Assembly: GCA_949297805.1 (NCBI GenBank)
Contig: CASFTG010000001.1
Location: 558,001-622,000, forward strand
Direction of reading: 5' to 3'
From: an uncultured bacterium
Lineage (GTDB): Bacteria > Bacillota_I > Bacilli_A > RFN20 > CAG-826
DNA: 64,000 bases
Shown here: positions 59,819 through 64,000 of the stretch, in pieces
How positions within the stretch are numbered: position 1 is the first letter of the stretch
How the letters are laid out: every line of letters begins with the position of its first letter
Notes under the pieces: generated by a model
Database searches by the model: none
Told to the model about the DNA's origin: nothing
Seen by the model: only the letters and a program-made list of their open reading frames with translations
Made by a program: the position numbers and the translations under genes

Positions 59819-61552
59819 CTATTCTTTTTTGACCTCGATGCCTAATACTTCAAGCTGTTCGGGGTCGACCGGGGTTGGGGCGTGCGATAAGGGGTCGCCG
59901 GCCAATAGGTTCTTCGGGAAGGCGACGACGTCGCGGATATTCTCGGTCCCGGCGAGGATCATCGAAAGCCGTTCGAGCCCGTAGGCCAAGCCGCCGTGCG
60001 GCGGGGTGCCATAGGCGAAGGCATCGACGAACCAGCCGAACTTATTTTTCACGTCCTCATCGCTTAAGCCGAGGAGGCGGAAGATCTTCCATTGGGTCGC
60101 CCGGTCATAAATACGGAGCGTTCCCCCGCCGGCTTCATAGCCGTTGATGATGATGTCATAGGCATAGGCTAAGACGTCTTCCGGGTTGGTGTCGAGTTTG
60201 GGCAGATCCTCGTCTTTTGGCCGGGTGAAGGGATGATGCTCAGCCGTATAACGGCCCGGCTCTCCTTCGACGGGGTCGAACATCGGGAAATCGACGACCC
60301 AAAGCAGATCGTAGGTCCCGGGCTTGACGAGGCCGAGTTTCTTGCTAAACCAAGTCCGGATGGCCCCTAAGCCGAAATCGACGTCGCGACGATACGGCGA
60401 AGCGGCGAAAAGAATCAAATCATCCTCTGCTAAGTTAAGTTTGGCGAGGAGGTTGTCTTTTTGCTCATCGCTTAGGAATTTAGCGAAGGAGCCGGCGAGT
60501 TCGCCGTTTTCGAATTTTAAGGAGAAAAGCCCCTTCAGCCCGAACTTTCGGGCTTCGACGTTAAGTTCGTCTAAGACTTTCCGCGAGGTCGCTTTCCCTT
60601 GCCCCGCGACTTTGATCGCCCGGACGTAGGATTGCTCGTCCATGCCTGAGAAGGCGCTAGGATAGATATAAGGCTTCAAATCGAATAACTCGAGCCCATA
60701 ACGGGTATCGGGCTTATCGGAGCCGTAAGTATCCATTGCGTCCCAATATTTGATACGGCGAAGCGGCAACTTGACCTCATAACCCACCACTTCTTTAAAT
60801 AGCCGGGCCAAGAAGCCTTCGTTTAAGGCCAAAAGCTGATCTTGGTCGAGGAAGGAGGTCTCTAAGTCAAGCTGGGTGAATTCCGGCTGGCGGTCGGCCC
60901 GTAAATCCTCGTCGCGGAAGCATTTGGCGACTTGATAATAACGCTCGACCCCGCCGACCATGAGCAATTGCTTCCATAGTTGAGGGCTCTGTGGCAAAGC
61001 GTAGAAGCTGCCGTGCTTGATCCTGGAGGGGACTAGATAATCCCGGGCCCCTTCGGGCGAGGAAAGATTCAGGATCGGGGTCTCGACTTCGAGGAACCCT
61101 TTCGCGTTAAGATAATCGCGGAAAATCTGGCAAACCTTGGCCCGAATCTTCAGGTTGTTCAGCATCTTCGGGCGCCGCAAATCGAGGTAACGGTATTTGA
61201 GCCGGGTATCCTCGAGGGCGTCGGTCTTATCGGCGATGATAAAGGGCGGAAGAGCCGCTTCGTTGATGACCTTCAGTTCCTCGATATCGACTTCGATCTC
61301 GCCGGTCGCAAGGTTCTTATTGGGAACGTCTTTCTTTTGGACCGTCCCTTTGACCGAGACGACGTATTCGCTTTTAACGTCAGGGAAATCTAAAGGATGG
61401 TCGCTGACCAACTGGACGATGCCAGTTGAATCCCTGAGGTCGATGAAAAGCAAGGACCCGAGGTTCCGTTTATTGGCGACCCAGCCGAGCAATTCGACCT
61501 TTTCGCCGGCGTTAGCGAGCCGTAACTCGCCGTTATGATGCGTTCTATTCAT
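59819..61552 (-). CDS. aspS: Aspartyl-tRNA synthetase
   Basis: A 577-residue class IIb synthetase. N-terminal OB anticodon domain (VELLGWVANKRNLGSLLFIDLRD), motif 2 (FRDEDLRADRQPEFTQLDLE), the bacterial GAD insertion in the middle, and motif 3 (GLAYGLERLSMIL) are present. The frame runs 49 codons farther upstream through hisS; I chose ATG 61552 where homology begins, with GAAGGA upstream. It overlaps the hisS end by 8 nt, so hisS-aspS form one operon. Confidence 0.97.
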   Translation of the reverse strand: MNRTHHNGELRLANAGEKVELLGWVANKRNLGSLLFIDLRDSTGIVQLVSDHPLDFPDVKSEYVVSVKGTVQKKDVPNKNLATGEIEVDIEELKVINEAALPPFIIADKTDALEDTRLKYRYLDLRRPKMLNNLKIRAKVCQIFRDYLNAKGFLEVETPILNLSSPEGARDYLVPSRIKHGSFYALPQSPQLWKQLLMVGGVERYYQVAKCFRDEDLRADRQPEFTQLDLETSFLDQDQLLALNEGFLARLFKEVVGYEVKLPLRRIKYWDAMDTYGSDKPDTRYGLELFDLKPYIYPSAFSGMDEQSYVRAIKVAGQGKATSRKVLDELNVEARKFGLKGLFSLKFENGELAGSFAKFLSDEQKDNLLAKLNLAEDDLILFAASPYRRDVDFGLGAIRTWFSKKLGLVKPGTYDLLWVVDFPMFDPVEGEPGRYTAEHHPFTRPKDEDLPKLDTNPEDVLAYAYDIIINGYEAGGGTLRIYDRATQWKIFRLLGLSDEDVKNKFGWFVDAFAYGTPPHGGLAYGLERLSMILAGTENIRDVVAFPKNLLAGDPLSHAPTPVDPEQLEVLGIEVKKE

Positions 61553-62849
61553 GATGATGTCCTTCTTCGGACTCGCCGAAAAGCGAATCCAATGTCTCGT
61601 CGAGGGTCTCGATTTTGGCCGCGATCTGCTCCTTGGTGGCGAGGTTCTTGATTTGGACCTGGCCCAGGGCGATCTCGTCACTCCCGAGGATGATGGCAAA
61701 CTTAGCGTGAGCCCGTTCGGCCCGCTTGAACATCGCCCCCATCTTTAGCTTCTCATAAGGAAGGGTGACGGTATAGCCTAAGCCTCGAATCTGCTCAGCC
61801 AAGCTGAAGCAATCGGGCAAGACGTCCTCGCCTAAGGGCATAAGATAGAGGTCGAGGCCCGGATCGACTTCGGCTAATTTGCCATCTTCTTGGAGAATCG
61901 AGTACAGCCGCTCAACCCCCATGGCGAAGCCAACGCCATGATCAATGGATTTATCCCCGCCGAAATCGGATAGCATCCCATCGTAATGGCCGCCGCCGAG
62001 CAAGGCCCCGTAATCGGCGCCCGAACTCGATTTCGCGTGGACTTCGAATACCACCTGGCCATAATAATCAAGCCCCCGGACCAAACCGGGATCGACCTCG
62101 TATTCGATGCCGAGCTCATTAAGGAGGGAAAGGGTCTTGTAGAACCGCTTCTCGGCCTCATCGCTTAGGAAATCGCCAATCTTCGGCGCGCCTTGGCCTA
62201 GTTCGATATCCGAGGGGACTTTGCAATCAAGCATCCGTAAAGGATTCAACTTGAACCGTTCCTGACAATCGGCGCACATGGCGTCGAGATGGGGCCGGAA
62301 ATAATCCCGGAGGGCGTCCCGATAAGCGTCACGAGAGGCCTGATCGCCTAAGGAATTGACTTTGACCTTGAGGTTTTGGAAACCAAGGAAATCCAAGACC
62401 CGCATGGCGATGACGATGGCCTCAGCGTCAAGGTAGGGGCTATCCTCCCCGACCGCCTCGATGCCCGCTTGCAGGAATTGACGGTAACGGCCTAATTGAG
62501 GCCTTTCATAACGGAAGACCGGCCCGAAATAATAATATTTCAGCGGCAAGTCGTTGGTGGCGGTCAGCTTATGCTCAACCAAGCAGCGGATGGCCCCAGC
62601 CGTCCCTTCTGGACGGAGGGTGAGGCTCCTGCCCCCTTTATCGAGGAAGGTGTACATCTCTTTCCGCACGACGTCGCTTGCTTCCCCAGTCGCCCGAGTG
62701 AAGACTTCGGTATGCTCAAGAATCGGGGTGACTAATGGCTGGTAGCCATATAGCTCGCAGACCGCCTTGAAAACGTTCTCGATGTATTGATAGCCCATGG
62801 CCTCGGTGCCGATGATGTCATGGGTGCCTTTGACGGAATTGATTGCCAT
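61545..62849 (-). CDS. hisS: Histidyl-tRNA synthetase
   Basis: A 434-residue class II synthetase. Family motifs: KGTHDIIGTEA near the start, LRPEGTAGAIRCLVEH, RYERPQLGRYRQFLQ (motif 2), LVRGLDYYGQVVFEVHA and GVGFAMGVERL (motif 3), then the anticodon domain. It ends with a His-rich tail. AAAGGA precedes the ATG. A palindrome over the -10 box suggests regulation. Confidence 0.97.
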   Translation of the reverse strand: MAINSVKGTHDIIGTEAMGYQYIENVFKAVCELYGYQPLVTPILEHTEVFTRATGEASDVVRKEMYTFLDKGGRSLTLRPEGTAGAIRCLVEHKLTATNDLPLKYYYFGPVFRYERPQLGRYRQFLQAGIEAVGEDSPYLDAEAIVIAMRVLDFLGFQNLKVKVNSLGDQASRDAYRDALRDYFRPHLDAMCADCQERFKLNPLRMLDCKVPSDIELGQGAPKIGDFLSDEAEKRFYKTLSLLNELGIEYEVDPGLVRGLDYYGQVVFEVHAKSSSGADYGALLGGGHYDGMLSDFGGDKSIDHGVGFAMGVERLYSILQEDGKLAEVDPGLDLYLMPLGEDVLPDCFSLAEQIRGLGYTVTLPYEKLKMGAMFKRAERAHAKFAIILGSDEIALGQVQIKNLATKEQIAAKIETLDETLDSLFGESEEGHHHE

Positions 62850-62870
62850 ATAAATCCTTTCGCGGTTTCG

Positions 62871-62889
62871 ATTATAGCCTATCGGCTAT
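62871..62889 (-). promoter_or_regulatory. hisS -10 box within an inverted repeat
   Basis: TATAAT on the minus strand (62876-62871) overlaps the inverted repeat ATAGCC-GATA-GGCTAT (62874-62889). TTGACA lies at 62894-62889 but the spacing is only 12 bp, so it is not a normal -35. Confidence 0.45.
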
Positions 62890-62899
62890 GTCAATGTAA

Positions 62900-64000
62900 C
62901 TAATGGGTGATGCGGCTCACCGAATAAATGCCCTTGGTCCCAAGCAAATCGGCGAAGCAATCCTGCAACGTCTTGCTATTGGGAACCAAGACGGTGAGCG
63001 AGACCACATCATTCATCGTCGCGGCAATGAGATGGGCCTTAAGGTCGCTGACCCCAACCCCTTTGGCGGCGAATACTTGAAGGATATCAGCCAATAGCCC
63101 CGGCCGGTCGTTGGCATAGACCTCGATATCGACCGGATAGGTCGAGATGCCGAGGTTATCCTTCCATTTGGCGTCGATGAGCCGCTTGGTCTCGTTGGCC
63201 ACGTTTGGGCAGCTTTTACGATGAATGGTGATTCCCTTGCCCCGGGTGATGTAGCCGACGATGTCATCGCCGGGAATGGGCGTGCAGCATTTGCCGAGGG
63301 TGATGGCAAGGCCCGAAGTGCCGCCGCTGATCTCGACCGGGTTGCCATCGTCCTCTTCCTTCTTCCCTGTCGGTTTCTTAAACTCGAAGCCGGCCTTTTT
63401 CTTGATCCGAAGGAAATCGAGGATCGCGGCGGCCGAGGGGTTTTTGACCGCGACCAAGACGAAAAGGTCATCGATGGTTTGGAAATGATACTCGTTCCGC
63501 ATCTTGTCGGAATCGATGAGTTTGAGAGCCTCCTCTTCCTCCATCCCGGCCTGCTTGAAGGCGTCGAGCAATTGGGCTTTGCCGGCTTTGATCCGTTCTT
63601 GGCGGACCTGCTCAGCGTCGCGTTTTTGGAGGGCCCGGCGGATATGGGCTTTGGCCGAGCTGGTTTTGGCGATGTCAAGCCAGGAGTCATTTGGACCAGC
63701 GCTGGTCTTCGAGGTCCTGATTTCGCAGACGTCTCCGGTCTTTAAAACGGTATTGAGGGGGACTAGGGAGCCATTGACCACCGCCCCGACCGCCTGATCG
63801 CCGACTTTGGTATGGATCTTATAGGCGAAGTCGAGGGTCGTGGCCCCGGTCGGGAGGTCGATTACCTTGCCAAGCGGAGTGAAGACGTAGACATTGGCCC
63901 CGAAGATGTCGTTGGAAAGCGATTCCATGTATTCGGAAGCGCTTTTGCCCTTCTGCTGGCCGGATAAGGAGACGAAGTCACGGAACCAGTGGAGCTGCTC
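62900..64000 (-). CDS. (p)ppGpp synthetase/hydrolase Rel, C-terminal part (5' end beyond the right edge)
   Basis: The visible 366 residues form the regulatory half of a long RelA/SpoT homologue, which controls the stringent response. The frame is open to the window edge. It shows LHWFRDF at the end of the synthetase-linker region, the TGS domain (VYVFTPLGKVIDLPTGATTLDFAYKIHT), the helical and zinc-finger regions with GKCCTPIPGDDIVGYITRGKGITIHRKSCPN, and the ACT domain to the end. The catalytic domains are outside the window, so whether both are active cannot be told. rel-hisS-aspS order is typical of Bacillota. Confidence 0.95.
   Translation of the reverse strand, partial: EQLHWFRDFVSLSGQQKGKSASEYMESLSNDIFGANVYVFTPLGKVIDLPTGATTLDFAYKIHTKVGDQAVGAVVNGSLVPLNTVLKTGDVCEIRTSKTSAGPNDSWLDIAKTSSAKAHIRRALQKRDAEQVRQERIKAGKAQLLDAFKQAGMEEEEALKLIDSDKMRNEYHFQTIDDLFVLVAVKNPSAAAILDFLRIKKKAGFEFKKPTGKKEEDDGNPVEISGGTSGLAITLGKCCTPIPGDDIVGYITRGKGITIHRKSCPNVANETKRLIDAKWKDNLGISTYPVDIEVYANDRPGLLADILQVFAAKGVGVSDLKAHLIAATMNDVVSLTVLVPNSKTLQDCFADLLGTKGIYSVSRITH

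Overview
The window reads as a chromosomal segment from a member of the Bacillota, most likely an uncultured Bacilli lineage. Base composition is moderately GC-rich (about 55% by eye), and TGA is used as a stop (for example at the ends of rpoD and yhbY), so this is not a Mycoplasma-type code. The best evidence for Bacilli is gene order. The runs ybeY-cdd-era-recO-glyS-dnaG-rpoD-trmK, yqeG-yqeH-yhbY-nadD/yqeK-rsfS, lepA...hemW...hrcA-grpE-dnaK-dnaJ and nusB-xseA-xseB-dxs are all typical of that class, with local insertions and losses. I see no tRNA, rRNA, CRISPR array, insertion sequence or prophage; almost everything is core housekeeping.

Layout. 1-1211: start of an acyl-CoA synthetase gene (minus strand, cut by the left edge). 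1308-4820: fmt, a nuclease-helicase fusion and a small membrane protein. 5009-6601: a large lipoprotein behind a promoter containing a G8 tract. 6709-12454: lepA, a Fido-like protein with a degraded motif, hemW and small membrane proteins. 12461-17272: heat-shock operon under two CIRCE operators. 17330-23602: a deaminase, a TM2 protein, rsmE, an unknown gene, mtaB, rpmF, deoC, rpsU and a C39 peptidase-membrane protein without an ATPase domain. 23630-32322: ybeY to trmK, including a second sigma-70 factor coupled to rpoD. 32309-38210: ispH, a DEAD-box helicase, nfo, ispG, rpmG, a metallo-hydrolase, efp and yneF. 38424-43993: plsY, parE, parC. 44106-47513: yqeG to rsfS. 47894-64000 is all minus strand: an ABC permease and binding protein without an ATPase, deoB, xerC/D-type recombinase, dinB, dxs, xseB, xseA, nusB, a membrane protein, asp23, tkt, aspS, hisS and the 3' part of rel.

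How the genes work together. Translation and ribosome maturation dominate (fmt, lepA, rsmE, mtaB, rpmF, rpsU, rpmG, ybeY, era, yqeH, yhbY, rsfS, efp, glyS, aspS, hisS). Three MEP isoprenoid enzymes (dxs, ispG, ispH) are present. cdd, deoC, deoB and the guanine-deaminase-like gene suggest nucleoside salvage feeding the pentose-phosphate pool (tkt).

The most unusual signals are regulatory. (1) At nine genes a good -10 box sits only 6-10 nt before the start codon with no Shine-Dalgarno, the layout of leaderless or near-leaderless mRNAs. (2) A family of AT-rich direct repeats, AGTA units spaced exactly 11 bp, lies at gene junctions at eight places. (3) Two 17-bp palindromes with the same 9-bp centre (TACTATGTA) stand before dnaG-rpoD and before tkt, each near such repeats. 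(4) A sigma factor paralogue next to rpoD has an altered -10-recognition helix. All functional claims come from reading motifs by eye; no database search was possible.
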